Shown piece after piece: positions 49,234 to 57,854 of a stretch of DNA of 64,000 bases; within the stretch, counting starts at the first letter, position 1; the number at the start of each line of letters is the position of its first letter. The position numbers and the translations under genes are program-made. The notes below the pieces were generated by a model. It did no database searches, was not told the origin of the DNA, and saw only the letters and a program-made list of their open reading frames with translations. The stretch covers positions 62,001 through 126,000 of the forward strand of contig NZ_BNAS01000001.1 of the NCBI RefSeq assembly GCF_014653785.1. Reading direction: 5' to 3'. Source of the DNA: Promicromonospora soli. Its GTDB lineage: Bacteria; Actinomycetota; Actinomycetes; Actinomycetales; Cellulomonadaceae.

Positions 49234-49352
49234 CATACGCGGTCATGCAGATACTTTTACCCAATAGTCACGTTTCCGGCATGGCGTGTCGCGTTCCTTG
49301 GCGCGCATGATGCCAGTTCGAACACTGCTGACTACGTTCGGGGAGGCACTGC

Positions 49353-50219
49353 ATGACCTCTGTCGACAGCATTTCGGTGGGCTACGAGGAGATCGCTCCG
49401 CGCATCTGCGTGACGGCGCCCTACTACGCACTCAGCAACCTGACCAGCCCGATGCCGGGGCTGGCGCACGCGGGAGTACCGGTCCAGTCGCCGGTCGGAC
49501 GCCAGACGACTCTGATCAGCGTGGCGGAGGCCGGCCGGCACCTCGCGATCCTTGGCCTGTGCGCCGCTGCGACGACCAACCCGAAACCCGGCCGGCACTA
49601 CTACCTCGCCCACCGCGGCGTCGGCCGGATGTACCCACCGGCCGGGGCTCCGACCACCCTGCGCGGGACCGCGAGCGCCCGCATGACCAGCCGCAACCGC
49701 GCGGCGGCCGAGACCGAGCTGCACGACGCCGACGGGAACCTCGTGGCGCGGCTCGACATCGAGTACCTCGTCATGTCGGTGCCCGTGTTCCGGCGCCTGA
49801 TGGGCCCGGCCGGGGCGCCGGACGCGAACGAGCCCGCCAACCCGTACGAGTCGGCGGTCGCGCTCACCGACGTCTCGACCGACGGCCGGAGCGCCACGGC
49901 CAAGCTGCCCGTCGACGCGACCATGTGCCGCGGGCACTTCGACGGCTACCCCGCTCTGCCCGTGTCCGTGGCCGGCTTTGCCGCGTTCGTGCTCTTCGAT
50001 CACGTCCTGGCGGCCGCGGCCGGACCCGACGCCCAGTGGCAGCCCGGCGTCTACCGGCTCCGGGCCGACCATCTCGCGGCGGCGGGCCGGTCCTGCTCGG
50101 TCGACGTCGGCCCGTCCGCGCCCGCCGAGCCCGACGCCCACGCCCAGGGGTTCACCGGGACCCTCCGATCCGGCGACCAGCAGGTCTTCTCGATCCGCCT
50201 CGACTACACGACGGTCTGA
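49353..50219 (+). CDS. Unrecognised protein, probable double hot-dog fold
   Basis: A 288-residue protein I cannot name. GGGGAGG precedes the ATG at 49353. The N-terminal half has EAGRHLAILGLCAAATTNP and ARLDIEYLVMSVPVF, and the C-terminal half has CRGHFDGYPALPVSVAGFAAF, which resembles the GHFPxxPxxPGV region of FabA/FabZ-type hot-dog dehydratases. Two such units in tandem suggest a double hot-dog enzyme, perhaps a dehydratase or thioesterase acting on acyl chains. No signal peptide or membrane segment. No acyl-carrier or synthase genes are nearby. It is transcribed alone, towards terC. Confidence 0.6.
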   Translation: MTSVDSISVGYEEIAPRICVTAPYYALSNLTSPMPGLAHAGVPVQSPVGRQTTLISVAEAGRHLAILGLCAAATTNPKPGRHYYLAHRGVGRMYPPAGAPTTLRGTASARMTSRNRAAAETELHDADGNLVARLDIEYLVMSVPVFRRLMGPAGAPDANEPANPYESAVALTDVSTDGRSATAKLPVDATMCRGHFDGYPALPVSVAGFAAFVLFDHVLAAAAGPDAQWQPGVYRLRADHLAAAGRSCSVDVGPSAPAEPDAHAQGFTGTLRSGDQQVFSIRLDYTTV

Positions 50220-50221
50220 CG

Positions 50222-50259
50222 CCGGCGGTCGCACCCACCCTCGTGGGCGCGACCGCCGG
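50222..50259. terminator. 17-bp hairpin between the hot-dog gene and terC
   Basis: CCGGCGGTCGCACCCAC (50222-50238) pairs with GTGGGCGCGACCGCCGG (50243-50259) with one mismatch and loop CCTC. It separates convergent genes and can act on both strands. Confidence 0.8.
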
Positions 50260-50287
50260 TCTGCTGTACTGCGGACGAGTCAGGTGC

Positions 50288-51361
50288 CTACTTCGTCGGC
50301 TCCCCCGCGGCCTCCTCCGACGCCGCCTCCGCCGCGGCCTCCTCTGCTGCCTCCGCCGCTGCCTCCGCGGCCGCCTCGATCCGCTCGTCGCGCGCCGACT
50401 TCCAGAGGCTCGCCACCGTGCCCACGACCAGCGACACGACGATGACAGTGAGCGACAGCCAGATCGGGACCTCGGGCGCCCACTCGAAGCCTTCGCCGCC
50501 GTTGATCCACGACAGCGTGTTGGTGTGCAGCGCCTCGAGGATCAGCTTGATACCGATGAAGCCCAGGATGGCCGACAGCGCGAGGGGCAGATACACCAGC
50601 CGGTCCAGCAGGCCGCCCAGCAGGAAGTAGAGCTGACGCAGGCCCATCAGCGCGAACAGGTTCGTGCTGAAGACGATGAACGGGTCCTTCGTGATGCCGA
50701 AGATCGCGGGGATCGAGTCGACCGCGAACAGGACGTCCGTGGAGCCGATCGCCAGGAACACGATGATCATCGGCGTGAAGAGCCTGCGGCCGTCGATGTT
50801 GGTGGTCAGCCTGGAACCGTTGTACTGGTGGTGCAGCGGCAGGACCCGCCGCATCGACCGGATGAGCGCGTTCTCCTTGTAGTCGTCGTGCTCCTCGGGG
50901 CTCTCGGGCCTCGCCTGCTGGATCGCCGTGTAGATGAGGAACGCGCCGAAGATGTAGAAGAGCCAGGTGAACTGCTCGATGAGCGCCGCACCCGCGAGGA
51001 TGAACCCGGCACGGAAGACCAGCGCCATGATGATGCCGACCATCAGCACGCGCTGCTGCTGCTCACGCGGTACCGCGAACCGGGCCATGATGATGACGAA
51101 CACGAAGAGGTTGTCGACGCTCAGGGAGTACTCCATGAGCCAGCCGGCGTAGAACTCCGCTGCCGGTGTGACGCCGCCGACACCCCAGACGATCCCGCCG
51201 AAGATCACGGCGAGGCCCACGTAGAAGCCCACCCAGAGGGCGCTCTCCCTCATGGAGGGGATGTGGGGGCGGCGCCCGACGATGAGGAGATCGGCCACCA
51301 GCAGGGCGATCATCGCCCCGAGCGTGATCACCTCGAAGGTCGCGGGAAGTTGGTGGTCCAT
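50288..51361 (-). CDS. TerC family integral membrane protein (Alx-like, Mn2+ export candidate)
   Basis: A 357-residue membrane protein with about nine helices. Family motifs: LMEYSLSVDNLFVFVIIMARF near residue 75 and AIGSTDVLFAVDSIPAIFGIT, whose Asp residues are the conserved in-membrane acids. The C-terminal tail is Ala/Glu-rich (about 25 residues). TerC/Alx proteins export manganese, and this gene lies directly behind a yybP-ykoY-type riboswitch, which supports that role. ATG 51361 has GGAAGGAA upstream; the frame extends further but only through the riboswitch. Confidence 0.9.
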   Translation of the reverse strand: MDHQLPATFEVITLGAMIALLVADLLIVGRRPHIPSMRESALWVGFYVGLAVIFGGIVWGVGGVTPAAEFYAGWLMEYSLSVDNLFVFVIIMARFAVPREQQQRVLMVGIIMALVFRAGFILAGAALIEQFTWLFYIFGAFLIYTAIQQARPESPEEHDDYKENALIRSMRRVLPLHHQYNGSRLTTNIDGRRLFTPMIIVFLAIGSTDVLFAVDSIPAIFGITKDPFIVFSTNLFALMGLRQLYFLLGGLLDRLVYLPLALSAILGFIGIKLILEALHTNTLSWINGGEGFEWAPEVPIWLSLTVIVVSLVVGTVASLWKSARDERIEAAAEAAAEAAEEAAAEAASEEAAGEPTK

Positions 51362-51403
51362 TGTTTCCTTCCGGAACAGGGAGGAACGCGCGACAGCATC
51401 GAG

Positions 51404-51570
51404 CCTCCGGTGAGTACAGCAGGGCACCGGAGGTCTTCCTCGCTCGCTCATGCACCAGCCTGGATGAAACCAGGTCATGGTGCACAACGAGCCGGCCAGG
51501 CCGAGCTGGCGTCATCGGCAGCTGTGATGACGACCAAGCCGTTTCGAGGTACTCCCCTCCAACGGAGGGA
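51404..51570 (-). promoter_or_regulatory. yybP-ykoY-type manganese riboswitch
   Basis: The minus-strand leader of terC carries the hallmarks of this class in order: GGAGGGGAGTACC at the 5' end, GGTCGTCATCAC, ATGACCTGG, CCAGGCTGG and GCGAGGAAGACCTCC at the 3' end. GGAGG and CCTCC would form P1. The 3' P1 strand is shared with a competing 9-bp hairpin CCTCCGGTG/CACCGGAGG (51404-51433), a plausible expression platform. The gene it controls is a TerC family member, a known target. Confidence 0.82.
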
Positions 51571-51620
51571 AGCATACGGGACGGCACCTTTGTTCCGGAA
51601 CAGGCGTGTGTTCCCGAACA
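51571..51620 (-). promoter_or_regulatory. terC promoter region with two palindromes
   Basis: TATGCT (51576-51571, minus) is a likely -10 placed just before the riboswitch. In the -35 region lies the perfect palindrome TGTTCCGGAACA (51591-51602), and 18 bases further TGTTCCCGAACA (51609-51620). The pair looks like a binding site for a dimeric regulator acting above the riboswitch. Confidence 0.5.
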
Positions 51621-51700
51621 CGACGTGCGCGACGCCGCGCGCCGTCCTGTCCCCTGCGTCGCGGCCGGTCAGAGCCGTGGCCCGTCCGGGACGCGGCCCG

Positions 51701-52675
51701 TCAGACGAGCTTGACCACCAGCTTGCCCCGGGCGTGCCCGGACCCGGCCACCTGCCTGATCGCGTCGACGGCGTGGTCGAGCGGGTACGTCGCGCTCACG
51801 ATGGGCAGCAGCGCGCCGTCGGCCACCATCCCGGCGAGCACGGCAAGGTCCTCGCCGCTCTCGGTCGCCGAGACGTTCACCACCCGGTACGGGCGGAACC
51901 GCGCGACCAGCGGCGCGGCCACCAGGTCGGGCATCGGGCCGAGCAGGCCCTCCTTGCTGCCGTCGTTGGTGAGGACCACGCCACCGGGCACCACCACCCG
52001 CCCGAGCTCGCGCACCGGGTACCGGCCGGCATTCGTGAAGACGACGTCGAAGCGCCGCCCGCCCGCGGTGAAGTCCTCGCGCGTGTAGTCGACCACGTCG
52101 GAGGCGCCGAGCTCGCGCACCATCGCGGCGTTGCGTGTGCTGCAGACGCCGGTCACCTGCGCGCCCCACGCCGTCGCGATCTGCACCGCGAAGTGGCCGA
52201 TCCCGCCGCCCGCGCCGGTGATCGCCAGACGCTGCCCGGCCGTGAGCCCGGCGGCACGCAGGAACTGCAGCGCCGTGACGGCGGCCATCGGCACGGCAGC
52301 CGCCTCGACATGCGTGAGCTCGGCCGGCCTGCGGGAAATCCTGTCGACGGCCGCGAGCGCCAGCTCCGCGAAGGTGCCGCTCGCGCCGAACCCGAACACC
52401 TCGTCGCCCGGGGCGAACGCGGTCACGCCAGGGCCGACCGCCGCCACGATCCCCGACAGGTCCGCGCCCCGGACCGGCGGCCGGGGACCGGTCAGCCCGC
52501 CGAGCGTGGGGCGAGCGATCAGCGGCTGTCCCGCGGCGTAGTGCCAGTCGTACGGGTTGACGCCGGCCGCGTGCACCTGGACGAGCACCTGCCCCTCGCG
52601 AGGGACCGGGTCGGGGACGTCGCGGACTTCGAGGGCGTCCCAGCCGGAGCTGTCCTGTGTCAGTGCCCGCACCAC
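51701..52675 (-). CDS. NADP-dependent alcohol dehydrogenase/quinone oxidoreductase (MDR family)
   Basis: A 324-residue zinc-independent medium-chain oxidoreductase. Features: VLVQVHAAGVNPYDWHYAAG, VRGADLSGIVAAVGPGV, FAPGDEVFGF and the cofactor motif LAITGAGGGIGHFAVQIA near residue 150. No catalytic zinc ligands are seen, so quinone or enone reduction is likely. Two GTG codons in a row start it; the second (52672) is better spaced from AGGAGG. It is a single gene between terC and uvrB with no obvious pathway. Confidence 0.87.
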   Translation of the reverse strand: MVRALTQDSSGWDALEVRDVPDPVPREGQVLVQVHAAGVNPYDWHYAAGQPLIARPTLGGLTGPRPPVRGADLSGIVAAVGPGVTAFAPGDEVFGFGASGTFAELALAAVDRISRRPAELTHVEAAAVPMAAVTALQFLRAAGLTAGQRLAITGAGGGIGHFAVQIATAWGAQVTGVCSTRNAAMVRELGASDVVDYTREDFTAGGRRFDVVFTNAGRYPVRELGRVVVPGGVVLTNDGSKEGLLGPMPDLVAAPLVARFRPYRVVNVSATESGEDLAVLAGMVADGALLPIVSATYPLDHAVDAIRQVAGSGHARGKLVVKLV

Positions 52676-52807
52676 TGCCTCCTGGCCCTGCCACGCTCCC
52701 GGACGTGCTCTGGATCTTGCGGGAACAGCGTCCTCCGGCTCTGTGACCAGGTCAAGGATGAACCCGATGGTTGTCGCGGGCAGACCTCGGGACCATCCGG
52801 ACCCGGG

Positions 52808-54922
52808 TTACGCCGTCGCGGCCTGCATCTGTCGCAGCTCCTTCTTGAGCCCAGAGATCTCGTCGCGCAGCCGCGCCGCCACCTCGAACTGCAGCTCCGC
52901 AGCCGCCGCGTGCATCTGGTCGGTGAGCTCCTGGATGAGCTCGGCAAGCTCGCTCGCGGCGGCGCCGGCCAGCCGGTTGCCCGACGTCGCTGCCTCCTTC
53001 GGCGTGCCCGGCACCCGGGCGCCCCGGCCCTCGCCCCTGCCCTTGCGGCTGTTCCGGAATCCGCCGGCCAGCAGCTCCTGTGTGTCGAGGTCCTCGCGGG
53101 CGAGCATGTCGGTGACGTCCGCGATCTTCTTGCGCAGCGGCTGCGGGTCGAGGCCGCGCTCGGTGTTGTACGCGACCTGCTTCTCGCGCCGCCGAGTGGT
53201 CTCGTCGATCGCCTCGCGCATTGCCGGAGTGATCTTGTCCGCGTACATGTGCACCTGGCCGGACACGTTTCGAGCCGCGCGGCCGATGGTCTGGATGAGG
53301 GACCGCCCGGACCGCAGGAAGCCCTCCTTGTCGGCGTCGAGGATCGCCACCAGCGACACCTCGGGCAGGTCCAGGCCCTCGCGCAGCAGGTTGATGCCCA
53401 CGAGCACGTCGTACTCGCCGAGCCGCAGCTCGCGCAGCAGCTCGACACGGCGCAGCGTGTCCACGTCGGAGTGCAGATAGCGCACCCGCACGTTGCGCTC
53501 CAGGAAGTAGTCGGTGAGGTCCTCGGCCATCTTCTTGGTCAGCGTCGTGACCAGCACGCGCTCGTTGCGCTCCACCCGGTCGTGGATCTCGCCCAGCAGG
53601 TCGTCGATCTGGCCGGTAGTCGGCTTCACGACGATCTCGGGGTCCACCAGGCCGGTCGGGCGGATGACCTGCTCGACCACGCCGTCGGACAGCGAGCGCT
53701 CGTAGTCGCCAGGGGTCGCCGACAGGTACACGGTCTGCCCGATGCGCTCGGTGAACTCCTCCCACTTCAGCGGGCGGTTGTCCATGGCGCTCGGCAGGCG
53801 GAAGCCGTGGTCCACCAGCGCCCGCTTGCGGGAGGCGTCACCCTCGTACATCGCGCCGATCTGGGGCACGGTCTGGTGGGACTCGTCGATGACGAGCAGG
53901 AAGTCCTCGGGGAAGTAGTCGAGCAGCGTGTTGGGCGCCGTGCCCTGCTCGCGGCCGTCGATGTGCATCGAGTAGTTCTCGATGCCGCTGCAGGTGCCGA
54001 TCGAACGCATCATCTCGATGTCGTACGTGGTCCGCATGCGCAGCCGCTGCGCCTCCAGCAGCTTGCCCTGCTTCTCCAGCTCGGCCAGCCGGTCCTCGAG
54101 CTCCTTCTCGATGCCGCCGATGGCGCGTTCCATACGCTCCGGGCCCGCCACGTAGTGCGTGGCCGGGAACACGTAGATCGACTGCTCGTTGCGCACCACG
54201 TCACCGGTGAGCGGGTGCAGCGTCTGGATCGACTCGATCTCGTCGCCGAACATCTCGATGCGGATCGCCAGCTCCTCGTACACCGGGATGATCTCGACGG
54301 TGTCGCCGCGCACCCGGAAGGTGCCGCGGGTGAACGACATGTCGTTGCGCGTGTACTGCATGGTCACGAACTGGCGCAGCAGCTGGTCGCGGTCGATCAC
54401 GTCGCCCACGTCGAGCCGGACCATACGGTCCACGTACTCCTGCGGCGTACCCAGGCCGTAGATGCAGGAGACCGAGGCGACCACGATCACGTCGCGCCGC
54501 GTCAGCAGCGACGAGGTGGCCGAGTGCCGCAGCCGCTCCACCTCGTCGTTGATGGAGGAGTCCTTCTCGATGTAGGTGTCCGTCTGCGCGATGTACGCCT
54601 CGGGCTGGTAGTAGTCGTAGTACGACACGAAGTACTCGACCGCGTTGTTCGGCAGCAGCTCCCGGAACTCCGTGGCGAGCTGCGCGGCGAGGGTCTTGTT
54701 GGGCGCCATCACGAGGGTCGGGCGCTGCAGCTTCTCGACGAGCCAGGCCGTCGTCGCCGACTTGCCCGTACCCGTGGCGCCGAGCAGCACCACGTCCTTC
54801 TCGCCGGCCTGGATGCGTTCGGTCAGGTCGGCGATCGCCGTCGGCTGGTCGCCGGCGGGCTCGTACTCGGAGATGACCTCGAACGGGGCCACCGTGCGCT
54901 GCAGGTCGGTCACGGGTCGCAT
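52808..54922 (-). CDS. uvrB: Excinuclease ABC subunit B
   Basis: DNA-loading helicase-like subunit of nucleotide-excision repair, 704 residues. Walker A is [14 protein letters not shown] near residue 48, the beta-hairpin region [20 protein letters not shown], Walker [11 protein letters not shown], helicase motif [11 protein letters not shown], and a C-terminal UVR domain [19 protein letters not shown]. The ATG at 54922 is the only sensible start. It lies near uvrA (8.4 kb) and uvrC (17 kb); the three are transcribed in the same direction but not together. Confidence 0.97.
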   Translation of the reverse strand: MRPVTDLQRTVAPFEVISEYEPAGDQPTAIADLTERIQAGEKDVVLLGATGTGKSATTAWLVEKLQRPTLVMAPNKTLAAQLATEFRELLPNNAVEYFVSYYDYYQPEAYIAQTDTYIEKDSSINDEVERLRHSATSSLLTRRDVIVVASVSCIYGLGTPQEYVDRMVRLDVGDVIDRDQLLRQFVTMQYTRNDMSFTRGTFRVRGDTVEIIPVYEELAIRIEMFGDEIESIQTLHPLTGDVVRNEQSIYVFPATHYVAGPERMERAIGGIEKELEDRLAELEKQGKLLEAQRLRMRTTYDIEMMRSIGTCSGIENYSMHIDGREQGTAPNTLLDYFPEDFLLVIDESHQTVPQIGAMYEGDASRKRALVDHGFRLPSAMDNRPLKWEEFTERIGQTVYLSATPGDYERSLSDGVVEQVIRPTGLVDPEIVVKPTTGQIDDLLGEIHDRVERNERVLVTTLTKKMAEDLTDYFLERNVRVRYLHSDVDTLRRVELLRELRLGEYDVLVGINLLREGLDLPEVSLVAILDADKEGFLRSGRSLIQTIGRAARNVSGQVHMYADKITPAMREAIDETTRRREKQVAYNTERGLDPQPLRKKIADVTDMLAREDLDTQELLAGGFRNSRKGRGEGRGARVPGTPKEAATSGNRLAGAAASELAELIQELTDQMHAAAAELQFEVAARLRDEISGLKKELRQMQAATA

Positions 54923-54970
54923 GTGACTACGGTACGGCGGACCACTGACACTCCCGAGCGGGAGGTCGGG

Positions 54971-55657
54971 TCAGTGCAGCGTCCCCGCTGCCGCCGCAGG
55001 CTCCTCCACCTCGCCGCGTGCCGCCGCGAGCGCCGTGCGGGCCACTGTCTCCAGGGCGCCGGCGAGCGCGGCGAGCGGCAGGTGCGGCTCGCCGCCGTCG
55101 GACAGGGCCGAGGCCGCGGCCTTACCCCCGACCTCCTCAGTGGTGCGCGGCACGTGGACGAAGCCGGAGAGCACGCCCGGCCGCGCCGCCAGCGCGTGCT
55201 GCAGGGCGTAGAAGGTGGCGTTGCAGACGTAGGTCCCGGCGCTGTAGCTGACGGCCGCGGGGACGCCCGCCTCGCGCACGGCGGCGGCAGCGGCCTTGAC
55301 CGGCAGGGTGGTGAACCAGGCGGCGGGACCGCCGTCGGCCACGGGTGCGTCGACGGGCTGGGCGCCGTTGTTGTCGGGGATTCGCGCGTCCATGAGGTTG
55401 ATGGCCACCTGCTCGAGCTGCACCTTCGTGATGCCGTCGGCCAGTCCCACCGCGACGACGACGTCCGGGGCGTGCTCGTCCAGCAGCCGCAGCAGCGCGC
55501 CGTCCACGGCGCGGACCTCGTCGAACGCCACGGGAAGCACTGCGGTGACCAGCTCGTCCGGACCGGCCCAGCTCGCGGCGAGGGCCTCGACCGCCTCAGC
55601 GGAGGCGTTGACGGCGTCACCGCCGAACGGCTCGAACCCAGTGACCAAGACCTTCAT
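54971..55657 (-). CDS. pcp: Pyroglutamyl-peptidase I
   Basis: A 228-residue cysteine peptidase (family C15) that removes N-terminal pyroglutamate. Starts VLVTGFEPFGGDAVNAS; the catalytic Glu lies in the TKVQLEQVAINLMDARIPDN region, the Cys in SYSAGTYVCNATFYAL, and the His in GFVHVP. A C-terminal Glu/Ala tail of about 15 residues is extra. It is 43 bases downstream of coaE's stop and 48 bases upstream of uvrB. Confidence 0.92.
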   Translation of the reverse strand: MKVLVTGFEPFGGDAVNASAEAVEALAASWAGPDELVTAVLPVAFDEVRAVDGALLRLLDEHAPDVVVAVGLADGITKVQLEQVAINLMDARIPDNNGAQPVDAPVADGGPAAWFTTLPVKAAAAAVREAGVPAAVSYSAGTYVCNATFYALQHALAARPGVLSGFVHVPRTTEEVGGKAAASALSDGGEPHLPLAALAGALETVARTALAAARGEVEEPAAAAGTLH

Positions 55658-55700
55658 CGCGCACGCTCCTCACCTTGGCCGGATCACCGGAGCCGGCCGA

Positions 55701-56330
55701 TCACACGGAGTCAGCCTCCGCCTCCTGCGCGACCTCTCCGGCCACACGCTGCCACAGAGTATCCACCTGGGCGCGCAGGTCGTCCTCGCTCCCCGACCCG
55801 TCGAGCGTGACGTCCGCCGCGGCGAGCCGTTCGTCGTCCGTGGCCTGCGAGGCGAGGCGGGAGCGGGCGGCGTCCTCGCTCAGCCCGCGCCCCTCCACGA
55901 GGCGGCGCACGCGCTGCTCGGCGGGGGTATGCACCACCACCAACAGGTGGAAGTGGTCGGCCTGCCCGGTCTCCACCAGCAGCGGGATGTCGTGCACGAC
56001 GACGGCGCCCGGGTCCGCTGCCGCCGCCTTGGCCTCCCGTTCCGCCGACAGCCGGCGCACCTCGGGATGCACTATGCCGTTCAGGCGGCTGAGGGCGGCG
56101 GCGTCGGCGAAGACGAGCGCGCCCAGGCCCGGCCGGTCGAGGCTGCCGTCCGCGGCGAGGACGCCGTCGCCGAACGCCTCGACGACCTCGGCCAGGCCGA
56201 CCGAGCCGGGTGCCACCGCCTCCCGGGCCAGCAGGTCGTGGTCGATCACGAGGGCGCCGAGCTCGGTGAGGCGCTTGGCCGCGACCGATTTGCCGGCCGC
56301 GATCCCTCCGGTGAGTCCGATGCGAAACAT
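55701..56330 (-). CDS. coaE: Dephospho-CoA kinase
   Basis: Last step of coenzyme A synthesis. The 209-residue P-loop kinase starts MFRIGLTGGIAAGKSVAAKR, then DHDLLAREAVAPGS, LNGIVHPEVRRL and VVVHDIPLLVETG. ATG start at 56330. Between the P450 gene (67 bases) and pcp. In other actinobacteria coaE lies close to uvrB and rpsA, which agrees with this locus. Confidence 0.95.
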   Translation of the reverse strand: MFRIGLTGGIAAGKSVAAKRLTELGALVIDHDLLAREAVAPGSVGLAEVVEAFGDGVLAADGSLDRPGLGALVFADAAALSRLNGIVHPEVRRLSAEREAKAAAADPGAVVVHDIPLLVETGQADHFHLLVVVHTPAEQRVRRLVEGRGLSEDAARSRLASQATDDERLAAADVTLDGSGSEDDLRAQVDTLWQRVAGEVAQEAEADSV

Positions 56331-56397
56331 GGACCCATCCTGCCCTCTCGGGCCCGCACCTGTCAGACGTGGGTCGCGGGCGCAGGTCAGCGGCGGG

Positions 56398-57630
56398 TCA
56401 GGCCCGGGCCGGCGTGCGGGCCACCTGACGCTCGGGTGTGAACGTCACCGGCAGCACCGCTGGGTAGCGCGACCAGGGCGACGGCGCCCACGTCACGTCG
56501 GGGTCGCTGAGCCGCAGGTCCAGCCGCTCCATGAGGCTCTCCACGGCGATCTTCACGACAAGCCGGCCCGGCCGCCGCGCTGGGCACGCGTGCGGCCCGA
56601 CGCCGAACGACAGGTGCGACCGGTTGCCCGCCTCGAACAGGTCGTCCGCGGGCCGAACCCGCGGGTCGTTGTTCGCGGCGGCCAAGCCCATCACTATCGC
56701 GTCCCCGGCCCGGATGTGCGCCGAGCCGAGCGTGCAGTCCGTCACGGCATACCGGGCCGGCAGGTTCGCCACGGGCGGCTCGCGCCACAGCGTCTCGTCC
56801 ATCGCGTCGTCCAGGCCGCGGCGCACGCCCGTGACGCGGCCCGTGTACCGGGGGTCGGTGAGCATGCGGCGCAGAGTGGCCGCGATCCAGGTCACGAGCA
56901 TCTCGTTCGCCGCGCAGATCGCGACCACCATGGAGTGCACGATCTCCGTGTCGTCCTGGAAGTTCGGGTGCGCGACGAAGCTGGCGGTCAGGTCCTGCCC
57001 GGGCGCCTCTCTGGTCGCGAGGACGTGGTCCAGCACGATCTGGTCCATCGTGGCCAGGGCGGCCACGGGGTCACCCCCGTGCCCGAAGACCTCGCTCGCG
57101 CAGCGCAGCAGGGCGATCCCCTGCTTGTCGTCGAACCCGAACATGCCCGACACGGCCAGGAACGACACCGCCGCCGCGTACCCGCCGATCAGGTCGGCCT
57201 GGCCCTGGGCGGAGAACGAGTCGATGAGCCGGCTGCAGACGCCGCGCACGAGCGCGGCGGTGCGCGCCTCATCGATCCCGGCGAACGCCTCGTCCACGGG
57301 GAGGCGCAGCCGCCGGTGGTCCGGTCCGTCCGCGTAGTAGAGCGCCCGGCGCCCGGCCGGGGAGAGGATGGCGTGCAGGGAGGACTCCCGCGGCAGCTGC
57401 TCCTTCCAGTGCCGGGGGTTCCGGGCGAAGACGCTCTCCGTGCGCATCACCTCCATGACCTCTGCGTGCCCGAGCACGAGCCAGCCCGGCACGCCCGGCT
57501 CCAGGTCGACCGGGGCCACCGGCCCCCAGTGGTCCTGGAGCTCGCGCAGCGCCGCGGCCATGTCCTCCGTGCCGGTCAGGTCCACCAGAGCCACCCGACC
57601 TCCGCTTCGCTGCGGTTCCCGGTCAGACAT
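56398..57630 (-). CDS. Cytochrome P450 lacking the EXXR motif (CYP157-like)
   Basis: A 410-residue P450. The heme loop FGVGPHACPAR gives the Cys ligand at about residue 349. The K-helix reads ETLW at about 279-282 where nearly all P450s have E-x-x-R, and the I-helix reads AANEM (about 240-244) instead of the usual A-G-x-D/E-T, so the oxygen-activating Thr is missing. The segments LWREPPVANLPARYAVTD and GLAAANNDPRVR resemble the conservon-linked CYP157 type P450s of Streptomyces. No conservon genes (cvnABCD) are adjacent. The ATG at 57630 follows GGAGGG; an ATG at 57654 has no ribosome binding site. Confidence 0.85.
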   Translation of the reverse strand: MSDREPQRSGGRVALVDLTGTEDMAAALRELQDHWGPVAPVDLEPGVPGWLVLGHAEVMEVMRTESVFARNPRHWKEQLPRESSLHAILSPAGRRALYYADGPDHRRLRLPVDEAFAGIDEARTAALVRGVCSRLIDSFSAQGQADLIGGYAAAVSFLAVSGMFGFDDKQGIALLRCASEVFGHGGDPVAALATMDQIVLDHVLATREAPGQDLTASFVAHPNFQDDTEIVHSMVVAICAANEMLVTWIAATLRRMLTDPRYTGRVTGVRRGLDDAMDETLWREPPVANLPARYAVTDCTLGSAHIRAGDAIVMGLAAANNDPRVRPADDLFEAGNRSHLSFGVGPHACPARRPGRLVVKIAVESLMERLDLRLSDPDVTWAPSPWSRYPAVLPVTFTPERQVARTPARA

Positions 57631-57854
57631 GGCCCTCCACCCGTCGAGATTCATCGAATCATCCGTCGAAATAGGGGGGCGACCTGCGTAGACGCCCGAT
57701 CGAGGGTTTCTATCACGAGCGGCGACGAATGCGTAACACCCCTGTGGTCCAGGTCACCCTCGGTTCACCCGCTATCGTCGTCGCGCCTGTGCGCGCCTGG
57801 TCCCCGAGGCCGTCCATGGTCTCCAGTGGCCGGGCCCCGTGGGACGATGCGAGC

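Noticed and set aside
49310-49340. LexA/SOS box (CGAAC...GTTCG) before the hot-dog gene
   Set aside because: The half-sites are 12 bases apart instead of the four expected for actinobacterial LexA. No SOS box was found upstream of uvrA or uvrB either.
49286-55810. A very long plus-strand open frame (over 2000 codons) opposite terC, uvrB and other genes, and a similar one at 33389-37558 opposite uvrC
   Set aside because: They are antisense frames kept open by high GC. Their translations are low-complexity (Arg, Gly, Val, His rich) with no domain, while the other strand carries clear conserved proteins.
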